DNA from: Orientallactaga sibirica | Lineage: Eukaryota > Chordata > Mammalia > Rodentia > Dipodidae | NCBI GenBank assembly: GCA_036365145.1 | Contig: JAEOAD010000024.1 | Span: forward strand, 10,448,501 to 10,512,500 | Length of the DNA: 64,000 nucleotides | Reading direction: 5' to 3' | In this document: positions 11,261 through 23,294 of the stretch, one piece after another | Position numbering within the stretch: the first letter of the stretch is position 1 | How the letters are laid out: each line of letters begins with the position of its first letter | Translations under genes and position numbers: made by a program | The notes under the pieces: generated by a model | Told to the model about the DNA's origin: nothing | The model's database searches: none | Seen by the model: only the letters and a program-made list of their open reading frames with translations

Positions 11261-11804
11261 ATTGACAATTTTCATATGTATACATGAGACATTTTACTTA
11301 AAATCCCTCCTATTACTTTCTTTTGGCCCTCTTCTTCCATCTTCTTTTTACTGAACTCAGTTTTATTTTCAGTTAGTTGTTCTTCTAATTTGATTTCACC
11401 TCCTCCGTCATCCATGACAACACATTAATGTGCCCAGTATTATCCATTTCTTATGCAGGTAACAACCGCTGCTATGAGGTCATGGATGCACTGGCCTCTT
11501 TGCATCTAGAAGATAGTGTTTCAAAGCACCCTTCACTTTCTTTGGTTCTTATGTTCTTTCTTTCACCTGTACTGCAGTAAGCCTTGTAGGGTGTGATAGA
11601 ACTGTCTCGTTTTGTTAGTGTTGTGCACACAACTGACACTTGCTGGGGAAATTTCTCAGCTGTTACAGGCACTTGCTTACAATGTTTGCTGACCATATTC
11701 AATTCCTCAGCCATCCACGTAAAACTAGACTGAAAAAAGTGGGGACAGATCTGACATTCATTTGTAATGGCAAAAGAAACTGGCATGCATAAAAGAAAAT
11801 AAAA
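11261..11804. other. Unassigned region
   Basis: No gene is supported. A 104-codon minus-strand open frame (11472–11786) has no recognisable domain and looks like chance. Confidence 0.45.
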
Positions 11805-11976
11805 ATACAGAGCTTAGTTGCTCAGACCTGTAATGCCAACACTTGGCATGTTGAAGGAGGAGAATTTCCATGATTTTGAAGCCAGCCTGGACTAGAGTCA
11901 GGTCCATTTTAGTCTAAAGTGGAACTTTGTCTCAAAAATAAATAAATAGATTCTTAAAAAAAAAAAAAAATACATT
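11805..11976 (+). mobile_element. Old B1-like SINE, sense
   Basis: Diverged B1: 'gctcagacctgtaatgccaac', 'gaagccagcctggactagag', and 'aactttgtctcaaaaata' before an A-rich tail. Confidence 0.7.
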
Positions 11977-12119
11977 ATAAAACAATAACAATAGATGTAA
12001 AGGTTTTGCAAAGTATCCCAGAAGAAACAAAATTTTATAAAAGCAGGGACAAATGAGGAGACATAATTTCTCATGTAAGTAGAATTTAAAAACATGACAT
12101 TGTCAATATTATGGTGTTT

Positions 12120-12490
12120 GGTGTTTTTATATTTCTCTTGTTAAGTAGTAGTTAACCATAGTTTATTCTTCCTCTGGCATCATGTATATGCTTTTCCTTC
12201 TGTTCAGTCTGAAGGATTCATTTAAGAATTTTCTGGGGCTGGAGAGAAGGCTTACTGGTTAAGGTGCTTGCCTGCAAAGCCAAAAGAACCAGGTTGATTC
12301 CTGAGTACCCACATAAGCCAGATGCACAAGGGGACACATGCATCTAGAGTTCATTAGCAGTGGCTGGAGATGCACCCATTATAACTCTCTCTCTCTCTCT
12401 CCCTGCCAAATTTTCTCAAGCAAATAAATAAAAATAAATATTTTAAAAAGTAAAAACCAAAAAAAGAAAGAAAGAAAGAAAGAAAGAAAA

Positions 12491-12522
<32 letters not shown>

Positions 12523-12955
12523 ATTTTCTCTAGTGCTGGCTTGGTGGGCATGGATTCCTTTAACCTGATTTTATCATGGAGGTCTCTTCTTAGATTGCTT
12601 TGCTGGGTATAGTAGTCTGAGTTGTAAATTGTCTTTCAGAACTTTAAAAAAATCCTTCCAAACTCTCCAGGATTTTAAAGCTTCTGTTGAAAAACATTTT
12701 ATTTTTCTGATGGTCCTGCCTTTACAATTGACTTGCAGATTCTCTCTTGCTGCTTTCAATATATATTCTTTGTGTGCATATTAGTAGTTCATGTCATGAT
12801 AAGCAGAGGTTCTCTTCTTCTCTTGTCTGGTTTTCTAAATGTCTCTTGGATCTGCATTGATGTCTCTTTCCCTAATACTGCAATTATCTTCTATTTCAAG
12901 AATTTCTAGATTTGACCTCTTTATAGTGCCCAAATGTCTTGAAAGTTAAAAAAAA
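12120..12955 (-). mobile_element. L1 fragment (ORF1/inter-ORF region), antisense, split by a SINE
   Basis: Plus-strand text 'gctttgctgggtatagtagtc' parallels the antisense ORF1 C-terminal region of the full L1 at 29700–29720 ('ttttgctgggtagagcagtt'). Matching ORF1 C-terminal codons (KAARENLQVNCKGRTIRK-like, then KLLYPAK-like) occur on minus at about 12590–12760. Interrupted by the SINE at 12235–12518. Confidence 0.7.
12224..12529 (+). mobile_element. B2-like SINE with (AAAG)n tail and 11-bp TSD
   Basis: SINE at 12235–12518 inside the L1 fragment, flanked by 'aagaattttct' at 12224–12234 and 12519–12529. The tail is expanded into (AAAG)n from about 12463. Confidence 0.93.
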
Positions 12956-14474
12956 AAAAAAAAAAATCGTCCTAGCATAGAGCATATTGTGGACACCAGT
13001 ATACCTACTAATTAAAAGCTTTGACAACATAGACATGGTTTTAGAATAACATTATCTAATGAAATGGCTCAAAAAGAAACATGTAACTTGAATAACCTTA
13101 GAGAAAGTAGAAAAACTGGATAAATAAGTTTAAAAGTTTTGTGACAATATCAAATAGGAAGTGTGTCAGCACTTAAAATGAATATAGCACAAATACTTTG
13201 CCAGTTCTGAAAACCAAATGTGAGTGAACACTTTCTAACTTACTCTGAAAAGCCAGTATTATCCTACTGAACTTGAAGAAACATCAGTTGAAACATCATG
13301 GTAGTATCTTTTTAAATCAAAAAACTGCAGCCATGTGCTATACACCAACGTATCCATCAAAGCTAGACCATATGTGTGATGGATGGCATGCCTATCAACC
13401 TTAGTGAAGATAGGAAAGTCTTCATCATCTACTGATATCATGTTGATGTTCATCTTAATATCACAGTAAAATTTATTTGATTACATGTCTGTGATGATGT
13501 TGGTTTTAAACTAATATATTGCATTCTAAGTCATATAAGAGTATAAGCATATACAATTATGTGTTTCACAATGCGTGAAAATGAAATAAACATCTTAGTT
13601 GTTTACATATTTAATATATGCTATATAGTTGTTTGGGATTGTATTTATATTTACCAAAACCATAAAACATTATGTAATGTCTTTCATGAAATAGGCTCAA
13701 ATATCTCACATCTATGCTTGTCATAGGTCTTGATTGCATCATTTTCTCTTGTGTTTGATTTGATCTTGTAATATTTTGCTCATTGTGGCCCCATAAATGT
13801 GCATAATCCATTGCTGGTACTGCCATTATAAGGATATATGCAGTAGGAAAGAAAATTAAGGTGATTAAGGAATGAAAAGCTAGAAAGTTAGTGATGTTTA
13901 TTCTGTACCATTCGGGAATGTCCCACCCAACTATAGCTACAGTCCCCAGTATGAATCAAAGTGATGAGAGGTGTTAACTAGTCTACTTCATTAAAGGAAA
14001 GAAGGTTGGCCCAAAATCTGAGTGTTTATGTCAGGTAAAGAGAAGATTCTAATGAGTGTGAACAGAAGATTTCCTGAAAAACAGTGCTCAATTCACTTCG
14101 AACTCCTGGTGGTTTAAATGATTCTACAATTAGGGCTGAGGTTGTAACAGAGTGATATACTGAAAGTTAAAACCCTGTGTGAAATCCCCAGCAAAATAAA
14201 TATAGAATCATCACACATTGTATAATATGAAGGGAACACATGAGTCTTTATATGCTGAGGCATTTTTGGAAATGTTGAATAAATTAATTTTTGAGGAAAG
14301 TTATTTGTTCATCTGGCAAGAGTAAGGCTGGCACACCAAACCTAAAGCAATCTGGCCTAGCAAATTTTCCAGTTAATTAGGCAACATGAAGTAGTCTAGG
14401 CATATAGTAGACTACATCATTAAGGCTGTGTTAACTACATTCTATGATGGAGATACAATATTAAAATCACATAG
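12956..14474. other. AT-rich unique-looking DNA
   Basis: About 1.5 kb without a recognisable gene or repeat. Short open frames at 13259–13453 and 13611–13826 (minus) have no family resemblance. Confidence 0.5.
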
Positions 14475-14805
14475 TGATATATGTCTTAGAGGTATGAGTC
14501 AGATGTCCCCCATAAACTCATGTGTTTAGAATGCTTGGTTTCCAGCTGATGGGAGGTGGAGTCTTGCCAGAGGGATTCTGGGGTGGGCTTAAGGGTGTTA
14601 TAACCATGTCTCCGTTGCTAGATTTTCAACCATTCTTCTGCTGCTGTTTTCTACCTGATGTATCAAGGAGGTGATGTACAGCCTCTGCTTACTCCATCCT
14701 TTTCATGAAGTTTCCCCTTGAGATTATAAAACAAAACAAATCCTGCTTTCCCCATTATCTGCTTTTTGTCAGGTGTTTTACCTGCGCAAAGCAAAGGTTA
14801 CTGCA
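14475..14805 (+). mobile_element. MaLR LTR (ORR1/MLT1-like), sense
   Basis: Typical text: 'agatgtcccccataaactca', 'cttggtttccagctgatggg', and the end 'gcaaaggttactgca'. Starts TG and ends CA. No matching 5-bp TSD found, so old. Confidence 0.8.
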
Positions 14806-16050
14806 AAGGTGATCTCATTGTTAAGAAATGCACAAAGTAAAAACTCTTAATATAACAATACTAACAAAGTAGATATATAATAATATCTCAGTTATAGTTC
14901 CTATAATAAAAATAAATAAAATGATAATGAAAATTAAGAGGAAACTTTATATACTGAGAGGAATGCTAGTGAGGCCATTATGGAAAACAGTATGGAGATT
15001 ACTTCTAAAAATAGAACTACCACGTGACTTGACAATTCCACTACTGACATTCCATCCACAGGAAAGAAATCAATATGTTAAACAGGTGTTTTAAATTTTA
15101 TATTTAGACCATTCTTATAAATAACCTCTAAAATACAGAGTAAATTTATGTCAATTGATGGATGAAAGGATACAGAGTAAAATAATGGGATAAAATCTAC
15201 TCAGAAAAATTAAATTTTGTTATTTTGGACACAGGATGAACCTGTACTATATTCTCTTAAGTGAAATAAGATAGGTATAGAAAGAAAAATGGTGCATAAT
15301 ATCACAAAAATGGGAGCTTAAAACATCTGACTTCTTAGAATTTAGAGAGTAAAATACAATGTATTTATCAAGGCTATCAAGGCTCAGTAGTTCAGTGAAA
15401 GTTGAGTGTCAACACAAAATTACAGATAGAACAGTTTTCAGTATTCTGTAACTATAGTTAGCATATAATTCAAAATAGCTAGAGAGAGATTTTGTGCATT
15501 CTTTCCACAAATAAAGAAACATTTAAATGCTAATTATCTCAATTTTATTGTTATTTATTTTACATAGCTATCAAAATATTCTGCAAGTATATTAAATTAT
15601 TTTGTATCAATTATAAATAAAAGAAGTCTGAGGGATATTAGCTCTAGTTATTATATTTATGACTTTATAGTCTCCTTTCTTTAAAAAAAAAAAAAACAAA
15701 AAAGTTCCTATTTGGATCTCAATGGCCATGTGGCTTATTTTCTATCCTATAAATGGAATCAATATCCTATACTATCTGCATGGCTTTCCTCATTTCCTGG
15801 AATTCTAGTATTAATGGAAAATGTAATAATTATTGCTAAGGAAAAAGTAACAAAGGAAGGTGATTTCTGCCTTATTCTTTACAGGTAAGACAAAATTTAA
15901 CTTAATGTCTTCCCTTGTTGTATATTTTTACAGAATCAATGACAAAACAGTTCCTTTCAATAGTGTTATGCTTTTTTGCATAATGGGTTAAAAAGAAAGA
16001 AAATTATGTGAACCCACAGTTTTCATTTGCATAATGAAGGAAGATAGTTT
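14806..16050. other. AT-rich unique-looking DNA
   Basis: No gene recognised. 14950–15090 has a faint L1 ORF2-like look ('atggaaaacagtatggagat'), which could be an old L1 fragment in sense; too diverged to assign firmly. Confidence 0.45.
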
Positions 16051-16051
16051 T

Positions 16052-16185
16052 TAAAATTATATTTTAAAATTTATTTTAATTTTACATTCCTGTTGGTGCC
16101 TTCGGTAGCCTCCTCCGCCCTCTGAAAGGACCATCCTCATGGGGAAATATGGGTCGTGCGTTATGGGGGTAGCCAGTTTTAATGA
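16052..16185 (-). mobile_element. L1 3' end, antisense, short
   Basis: Short 5'-truncated copy of the L1 3'UTR seen at 23295 and 25755: 'gtcgtgcgttatgggggtag' on plus with AT-rich tail at left. Confidence 0.7.
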
Positions 16186-16359
16186 ATGCAAACATCAAAC
16201 ATCCTAACAGGACTCATAACCAAATCATTAAGGGGAAAATATAGTAAAATCTCATGAATGATAAGTTGTGTGAGGAGGTAAGTTTTTATTACTTTTTTAA
16301 CTTATTTAACATTATGTTCTGTGTTGATTATGAAATTATGTGAAGCAGTGAAGTTATTT

Positions 16360-16690
16360 AATATGATATATGATTATGTTTCCGAGTCATTAAAAAACAG
16401 ATAGTCGTTAATGTTAAATCTGTGCTATAACGATGTGTGCCCCTGAATGGATCAGCAGCACTCCCTGGCTATAAGGCTGTGTGTGAACTTTATTTACGCT
16501 AGGTGGCGACATTTACTAATCAACGGCTTCCCGGTTTGCACAGAGGAAGTAACCTTTTCTATATGATGAACAAAGTGTCTCAATGTTTCTCTTTCCTCTC
16601 CCTCTTCCTTATCTTTTCAAATAAACATCTTTTACTGCTGGCTTGATAAAATCCTATTGTTCTGCATTTTGGTGACCAGGGTCCATCTGA
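16360..16690 (+). mobile_element. Candidate ERV solo LTR, sense
   Basis: LTR-like pattern: GC-richer block, polyadenylation-like 'caaataaac' at about 16618–16626, then 'ttctgcattttggtgacc', which resembles an LTR/primer-site junction. No verified TSD. Contains a CTCF-like core (16496–16509). Confidence 0.4.
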
Positions 16691-17066
16691 GCTGCTATCC
16701 CTGCTGCAGAATTAATTCTTTCAGGTGACTTTCCTTTGTCCTCAATATAATCCATTGTGAAGTACATGCACAGGAATATGTGGCATATTAGAAAACTATT
16801 CCATATGCTGAACACAAAGAATAAGATGTGACTCGCTCAGATAGTAGCCACCAGTCCAATGTACAATAAAATGCTATGAGACAAATTGATGTCTGATTCA
16901 ATTGCTTATATGTTTAACCATGTAAATAGTTACCTTTGTTTTCATTTAATTATATTGTAGAATACCATTATGTTATATATCACACGTTGAGTTCTTTCCT
17001 TGTGTAATTTACAAGTCAGTAAAGATTTCCTGCTGAAACAGCGCAGATTCATTTCTAATTTACTTA
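16691..17066. other. AT-rich unique-looking DNA
   Basis: Nothing recognised. Confidence 0.5.
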
Positions 17067-17330
17067 ATTTTTTTTTTTTTTTAATTTTTGGAGAGACACA
17101 CAAAGAGACAGACAGAGAGAGAGAGGGAGAGGAGGACAGATAGAGATGGGAGTGCCAGCAGTCTCTCAGCTGCTGTGAACGAAATCCAGATGCGTACGCC
17201 CCCTTGTGGTCAAGTGCGGCATTGCGCCCATGCATCACTGCATCTGGCTAAAAGTGTGACCTGGAGATTGGAACCCCGTTCTTAGGCTTAGCAGGCAGGC
17301 GCCTTAACCGCTAGGCCATCTCTCCAGCCC
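17067..17330 (-). mobile_element. B2-like SINE, long subfamily, antisense
   Basis: Longer version (about 264 bases) with an extra internal segment. On the minus strand this segment includes 'ccacaagggggcg' (17197–17209), a close CTCF-core match. Left poly-T, right 'ccgctaggccatctctccagcc'. Confidence 0.95.
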
Positions 17331-17377
17331 TCTCATTTACTTTTGAAGTTTCTCAGGAGGTCCACTCTGATCATGAC

Positions 17378-17690
17378 TGGATTGGATTAAGAAACACCTG
17401 GAGGTCAGTGAGATATTCATGCTAACCAAATGCATGATGTGATCCTTACTGGATTTAAACATGGATCGTTCCCTAGGAGGTGGTGAAACTCTAGGAGTTG
17501 GGGCTGAGGTGAAAGAACTAAATTAGTGAGAAGACGTCAGGAAGAGCACATCTTCCCCTTCTACCTTTTGTGCTGCATCCTGCCCACCATGATGTAAACT
17601 GCTCCACTACACCCCTTTCCATGAAGGGCTGAAATATTGAGCAAAATAATCTTTTCACTTGTTAAGTTGTTACATGAGATATGTGAGGGA
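17378..17690 (+). mobile_element. Old interspersed repeat, MaLR-like or DNA-transposon-like
   Basis: Begins 'ggattggattaagaaacacc' and passes 'gggctgaaatattgagcaaa'. This layout is shared by rodent repeats of the 'tgtcaacttgac' group and some MaLR LTRs; I cannot separate them by eye. Confidence 0.45.
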
Positions 17691-17856
17691 TGAAGAAAAA
17701 CTGATTAATATAATAGTTATAAATTCCAGTTTTTGCTAAAATTTTATGAATATGACTGTGAAAGTTTATGGTAAATCTTGCATGAGAAACATCTTTACTC
17801 AGCCAGATAGCCCTAGTATCAGTAAATGTTCAGGATTCCTCCACAGGAAACGGATC

Positions 17857-18060
17857 CTTTTTTAATGTTTTCATTTATTTGAGAGAGAGGGAGACAGACA
17901 GACAAATGATGGAGACAGAGTGAGGATCAGGTAGCTAGGGCCTCCAGACACATGTGCCACTTTGTGAATATGGCTAAATGTGAGTATTGGGGAATCAGAC
18001 TCAGGCCATCAGGCTTTGCAAGGAAGCACCTTGTACCACTGAGCCATCTCTCCATCCCAG
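17857..18060 (-). mobile_element. B2-like SINE, antisense
   Basis: Left T-rich tail, 'gagagagagggagacagacag', then 'ccactgagccatctctccatc' at the right end. Confidence 0.92.
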
Positions 18061-18064
18061 AAGA

Positions 18065-19675
18065 CTGAGTTAAAAAAAAAAAAAATATTTAGTTATTAGA
18101 GAGAGAGAATATGCACATGCCCTTGTGGCTCTTCTCTCATCTCAGTCTCATTTTTTTTCCCCTATCAAAGTGACTATTCTCCCTGAGGACTGTGACTGGG
18201 TGTAGTAGTCAGGAGAGTACCAATGAGAAAATTATAAGTAAAGGAAAACATTGCGTTGCTAAGGAAGGAGCACTCAGGAGGGCCCATGCAAAGTTTGAGA
18301 GCAACGGGGTACTCAGCCCGTGAGTAAAGATGGCAGAGGCAGATAGCCAGGTAAATTCTACTGTTAACCATTGCTTTTGCTGGTGGATCATGGTCCACAA
18401 GTGCTGGGTGTGCTTGGCCATGGGTCAGTGAGATGACAAAAGGCTCTTGGGCAAGAAAGTTTACACACGCAAGAAAATTTTCACTGATCCAAATGACATG
18501 TGTTGGTTCAGTGCAACTGGAAGTTGAATAACTTGTCAACAAAAATGATGTTAAGATAAAAGGATATCAAGCAAAATTATGACACAGCTAGGATACTCTT
18601 ATGACATATTTCTCACTTTAATGGTCTTATCAACAAGCATATCGGTAAGTTCTTATCTCCTTTTACATAGACATATGTAAACAGGAGACATTAGTAATGA
18701 CCTGTGGTATAAAAAGGTAGCTCCAATTTCTTCTTATTGGCTATTGACAGACTGAGTGATTTAGTTGGAAAGAAACATTGTAGAAGCAGACATAAGACAA
18801 AAGAGAGACAGGCAAGAGGCCTCACTTGCTACCCAGTTGCTTATGTGTTATAAGTAGACTAAATCCAGGAGCTGAGGACATAAATGCCATATTGTTTTTG
18901 GTAATAGCTCTTATTAATTTCTTGTTCAATATTGAACAAATGCTATTAATACTAAGCAATGTAGTAGATTTAATATTCATTACATTCTTACTCCACTATC
19001 CTATTAGTGGAGGAAGTTGACTATTTAAAAGGATTTTGGCCAAATTTTCCAAAATTCAAAATTGACTTCCTATTTAGTTGTTCTAACATAATGATACAAA
19101 ACGACCATATATATGATGGATAAATTCAACAACATTATTAAATCTATTTCAAAGGCTGGTACTTCAGTGGTAGAGTACCTTCCAGTATTGTAGTTATAAA
19201 TTTGTCTTCTTTTCTCTAAGGGTCATGTGCTATGATTAGAATCAGTGGCTTTTCCCTGTGATTTTCATATTCCTATTTCCGAGGAGCAAATTAAGTCTCC
19301 AAAGCTTTTACTTATACTTACTTCAAATGGATTTAAATTTTATACCTTGCACACCATGTGTTAGCACAATCTCGGTTTAAAATATTGTCAAGAGTTTTCA
19401 AATGTTCTCCTTAAACAAACCAAGAGATAAATTCCTGAGATCACATTTTTCTAGAGCATCTATTAGTTTCATTGTTAGTTAAGAGATTTTACCAGACATG
19501 CTAATAATATTGATTTTTGAATAAAATTTACTTGGTAAAATATTTCACAAAATATTCAAGCTGAGTGGATAAACATGTTTAAAATATGGGCATGTGAAAA
19601 TAAATTATTATAAAGAGTGAAGCAAATTCTAATCATGCAATAGTAAGTTGTTGAAAGTTGGATGCTTAGGGTCCC
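18065..19675. other. Unassigned region
   Basis: No gene is supported. A 122-codon minus-strand open frame (18174–18542) overlaps a slightly GC-richer patch of unknown origin; I do not recognise it. Confidence 0.45.
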
Positions 19676-19984
19676 TGTCATGATTTAAATTAGATGTCCC
19701 CTTACACTTACGTGTTTTCATGGCTTGATCGCCAGCTGCTGACAATTTGGGACATAGAACCTTACTAGAGGGGGTGTCTTTGAGGTATAGACAACTCCAC
19801 CTTGCCAGACTTCACTTAGCTCACACTGGCTGTTTTCTGCCAATTGCTGTGGCAAACACTGCTTCTCTATCACCTGTTCCCTTCCATGATGAAACTTCCC
19901 TTCCTGACTGTAAGCCAAAATAAACCCTTTCTTTCTACCCGCTGCTGTGCGATTTGTCTCAGCAATGCAAAGGTAACTATGACA
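19676..19984 (+). mobile_element. MaLR LTR (ORR1-like), sense
   Basis: 309 bases from 'tgtcatgatttaaattagat' to 'gcaaaggtaactatgaca'. Has the polyadenylation-like 'ccaaaataaaccctttc' (about 19915–19931). TG…CA ends. Confidence 0.85.
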
Positions 19985-20098
19985 GTGTCTTTGTCCTTCT
20001 GGGCATGTATATTTGTGACCCTGCCTGCATGATTACTGTTAATAGAAACATGTATTCTTGTGTTTGTTTTTTTTTTTTTCCCTCATTATCACCCAATC

Positions 20099-20390
20099 AA
20101 AAAGTTGAACTGGGGCTGGAGAGATGGCTTAGCAGTTAAGACGCCTGCCTGCTAAGGGAAGAACCCGGTTCCAATCTCCAGGTCCCACGTTTAGCCAGAT
20201 GCAGTGATTCAAGGGTGCAATGCCGCACTTGACCACAAGGGGGAGAACACATCTGGATTTGGTTCATAGCAGCTGAGAGACTGCTGGCGCGCCCATCTCT
20301 GTCTCCCTCTCCCTCTCTGTCTGTCTCTCTCTGTGTCTCTCTCCAAAAATAAATAAAATAATTTAAAAAATTAAAATAAAAAGTTGAACT
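20099..20390 (+). mobile_element. B2-like SINE, long subfamily, with 13-bp TSD
   Basis: SINE body 20112–20377, flanked by a perfect 'aaaaagttgaact' at 20099–20111 and 20378–20390. Contains the long-subfamily segment with 'ccacaagggggag' (20233–20245). Confidence 0.97.
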
Positions 20391-20467
20391 GTTAGTGTCT
20401 ATAATGCCTTCTTCTCACACCTTAGCATCCAGAGTGCAGTTAGCATAGCCTTAAGAATAGTAGATTT

Positions 20468-20612
20468 TGCCTGGGCATGGTGGCACACAGCTTTAATTCT
20501 GAAGGCAGAAGTAGGTAGATTGCTATGAGTTTGAGGCCAGCCTGAGAGTACATACTGAATTCCACAAAAGCCTTGTCTAGAGCAAGACCCTAACTTGAAA
20601 AAAGAAAAACAA
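20468..20612 (+). mobile_element. B1 SINE, sense
   Basis: 'gcctgggcatggtggcacac' start, 'gaggccagcctgagagtac', A-rich end. One short deletion near the 'cccagcact' region. Confidence 0.9.
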
Positions 20613-21656
20613 AGACTAGAAGACTTGGTCACACTCTAAGATTAACAAAATAGTAATTCAATAATAATCCATCCCTTAAGTTTGATCTGATAAGTAACCG
20701 AATACTGCAATGAACTTGCCTTTTACCTCAAATAGTGTTACTTACCACAGATTTCCACAACAAAGTCCAGTCTACAAGAATTCAATTGGGTATTAAACTG
20801 TCCTCTTAAGGAGTTTGTGATATTTTCTTTAAGCATCAGTGCTAAGTTGTAAGTTATGTGAACAGGGAAGTTAGAATTTATGGAAAGTTTCATTTTAGTT
20901 TTGTTTTGATCTCTGGAAGCAGCAGTCAACATCTTTCTTGTTCAGTTTATTTTCATGATACTGTTAGTCATTGATAACCTTAATCTTATATGTAAACTGG
21001 GAAAGCAAAGCACTATGCTTATGTTTGAAGAATTTAGAGTCAGACAGGACACTTTGATCTCCACTTTCATCACTACTAAATATTTGTCTCTGCTTGGAAA
21101 TTTGCTTACTATTTTACTTTCTCACTTGAAAATTCAGATGGTCATTGTGCATCTGTGTCATCATTGTTTTAAGTCATCTGATATTCCATATACTCACTAT
21201 TGTTATATTTAAATGATAATACAGTTTAGTAAACATTATTGTTATTATTACTAGAAACAGCATAATTATTTCACTTTACAATTGATGTTTTCCTTTATTT
21301 TTTTCTGATATAGATGTGGTGTTATTTTTCTATGAAAAATAAATGTTGGGTGAATATTTGATCCTGTTGGACATTGAGTACTTTTAAGAAATTTTTAGAG
21401 TGGATTGATAGTTTGATTTTATTATCATCAGCATTGAGAATTTCACTTCATCTGAAAATTAGTAATATGTACAGGTCTGTTTATGTCAATTTCAGAAATT
21501 GTTCAGAATTCTGTAATCATCCTAAGCCAAAATTAATTGAATTGTTCTTCATGAAACTGTAGTCTGAAACTCAGAAGCCAATTTTAATATCAAACCTTCC
21601 ATCACAATATAATCCAAAGTTGTACTACTTTACACTTAAATGCTGATGAATGAAAT
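20613..21656. other. AT-rich unique-looking DNA
   Basis: About 1 kb without a recognised gene or repeat. Confidence 0.5.
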
Positions 21657-21873
21657 TGGAATTTTTAAATTTTATTTATTGATTGATTAGAGACACACAC
21701 AGAGAGAATGAATGGGTGCACCAGAGCTTCCAGCCTCTGCAAATGAACTCCAGATGCTTGTACCCCCTTGTACAGCTGGCTTATGTAGGTACTGGGGTAT
21801 TGAACCTGGGTCCTTTGGCTTCGCAGGCAAGCGCCTTAACTGCTAAGCCATATCTCCAACCCATGGAATTTTA
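21657..21873 (-). mobile_element. B2-like SINE, antisense, with TSD
   Basis: SINE 21668–21863 on minus; flanks 'tggaattttta' (21657–21667) and 'tggaatttta' (21864–21873) are a near-identical TSD. Confidence 0.93.
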
Positions 21874-21929
21874 GTAAATGTCTCATTTTCTGTAATTGAA
21901 CCTTTTTGTTTCTGTAAGTGCAAAAATTG

Positions 21930-21930
<1 letters not shown>

Positions 21931-21979
<49 letters not shown>
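21931..21979. repeat. (TA)n microsatellite
   Basis: Pure TA run of about 49 bases. Confidence 0.97.
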
Positions 21980-21981
<2 letters not shown>

Positions 21982-22570
21982 TTGCAATTAATAACACAAT
22001 AGCCAATTCTGTACCCTAAAATTATGAAGAGAGGAACCTTTCTTCACACTGGAATTCCATTTGCATCTGATGACATTTACACTAACTCTGTTCATATTAA
22101 ATAGAACTCAATCTCTTTTCCTTTAGATTGATCCAGCAGCTCTTTCCTTGACTTGCCTTTTACTAAAGAATTTAGTTTAATAGCTAAGTCATTCCACACA
22201 AGCCACATAGCAGGATTAGTTAAATAATGAAAATAAGATTCCCCTCAGGTAGTTTACATTCTGGGAGGTGAAAGAAAGCAAAATATTGCTGATTTCTAAA
22301 TAATATAGTGTACCTAAACTGACAAATATCTACCTAGTGCTGCAGAGCACAGAAGGTCACTGAAATCTCCAGGGTATTCTTAGAAAACACCAAGAGCAGC
22401 CATGAGCTGAGACTGGAAGAAAAACTATAAAGGTTAAAGAAAAATGTGAAGCCGGCATTTCTGTCAAAGGAAACTGCATGAATAAAAGAAGAGAACTGTG
22501 AAATGATATATTGTGTAAGGCGCTTTGTAAAAATTGTGTGGTATAAAATAGCAAGAAATGAATCAGTTTC
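21980..22570. other. Unique-looking DNA
   Basis: No gene recognised; an 85-codon minus-strand open frame (22334–22591) has no known domain. Confidence 0.45.
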
Positions 22571-22574
22571 TATA

Positions 22575-22715
22575 AAAAGGGTCCAATTCATGCAAAGGGC
22601 TTATGGACCATGGTTATGAATTTGGACTTAATCTTTGTAGTAATAGGAAGCAATTGAAGAATTGAAGTGGGGAAGTGAGTGACCCAGTCAAGTAAGTATC
22701 CATTACAGAGAGATC
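22575..22715 (+). mobile_element. L2-like ancient LINE relic
   Basis: 'aatttggacttaatctttgtagtaataggaagc' region followed by a 'gaagtggggaagtgagtgac' motif parallels the L2 3' region. Very diverged. Confidence 0.4.
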
Positions 22716-23279
22716 TGCCTGAGTAAGATAGCTTAGCCACTTATAAACTGGAGACTCTTGAAAAATTTGCTAAAATACTGCAAATTTATTATTGCTTTAT
22801 TTCTGGAAGGCATAAGACATATTTGGTATTAATAAAGTGTGACTTTCCCAATTAAAGATGCCAATTTATTTACTATTAAGTGATTTTATCATTTCTAGAA
22901 TTATAAATCTTTCATATTTGTAGTGTAGAAGAACTTTGGTTCAAAAGGGATATGGAATAAACTGAGGCAATACTTGCTAGTTATATTCAGAATTCAAGAA
23001 ATTGTATGTGGCAGCTGCAGAAGTTCCAAAGAAGAGAACATGCTACTATTTGTACACACGGAGACAAACAAGAGGATGTTCTTGCATTGGAATTTGCCTA
23101 CATGATTACATAGCCACTGGAGGACAGCCCAATGAAGAACTCCTCTCAGCAGTTGTGGAAACATAGGTCAAGCATATCATGCTTATTAAAGAAGAAAAAT
23201 AAAATGGGGGGTGAGGCTAACATTGTGATCACAGTTTGGTACACAAAGAAAAGCCAGAAGAGAGGCTAGTCATAAGTGA
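22716..23279. other. Unique-looking DNA left of the full-length L1
   Basis: No gene is recognised. Confidence 0.45.
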
Positions 23280-23294
23280 GCAGGTATATCACTT

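Noticed and set aside
18174..18542. 122-codon minus-strand open frame
   Set aside because: No recognisable family and a second overlapping frame of similar quality; most likely chance.
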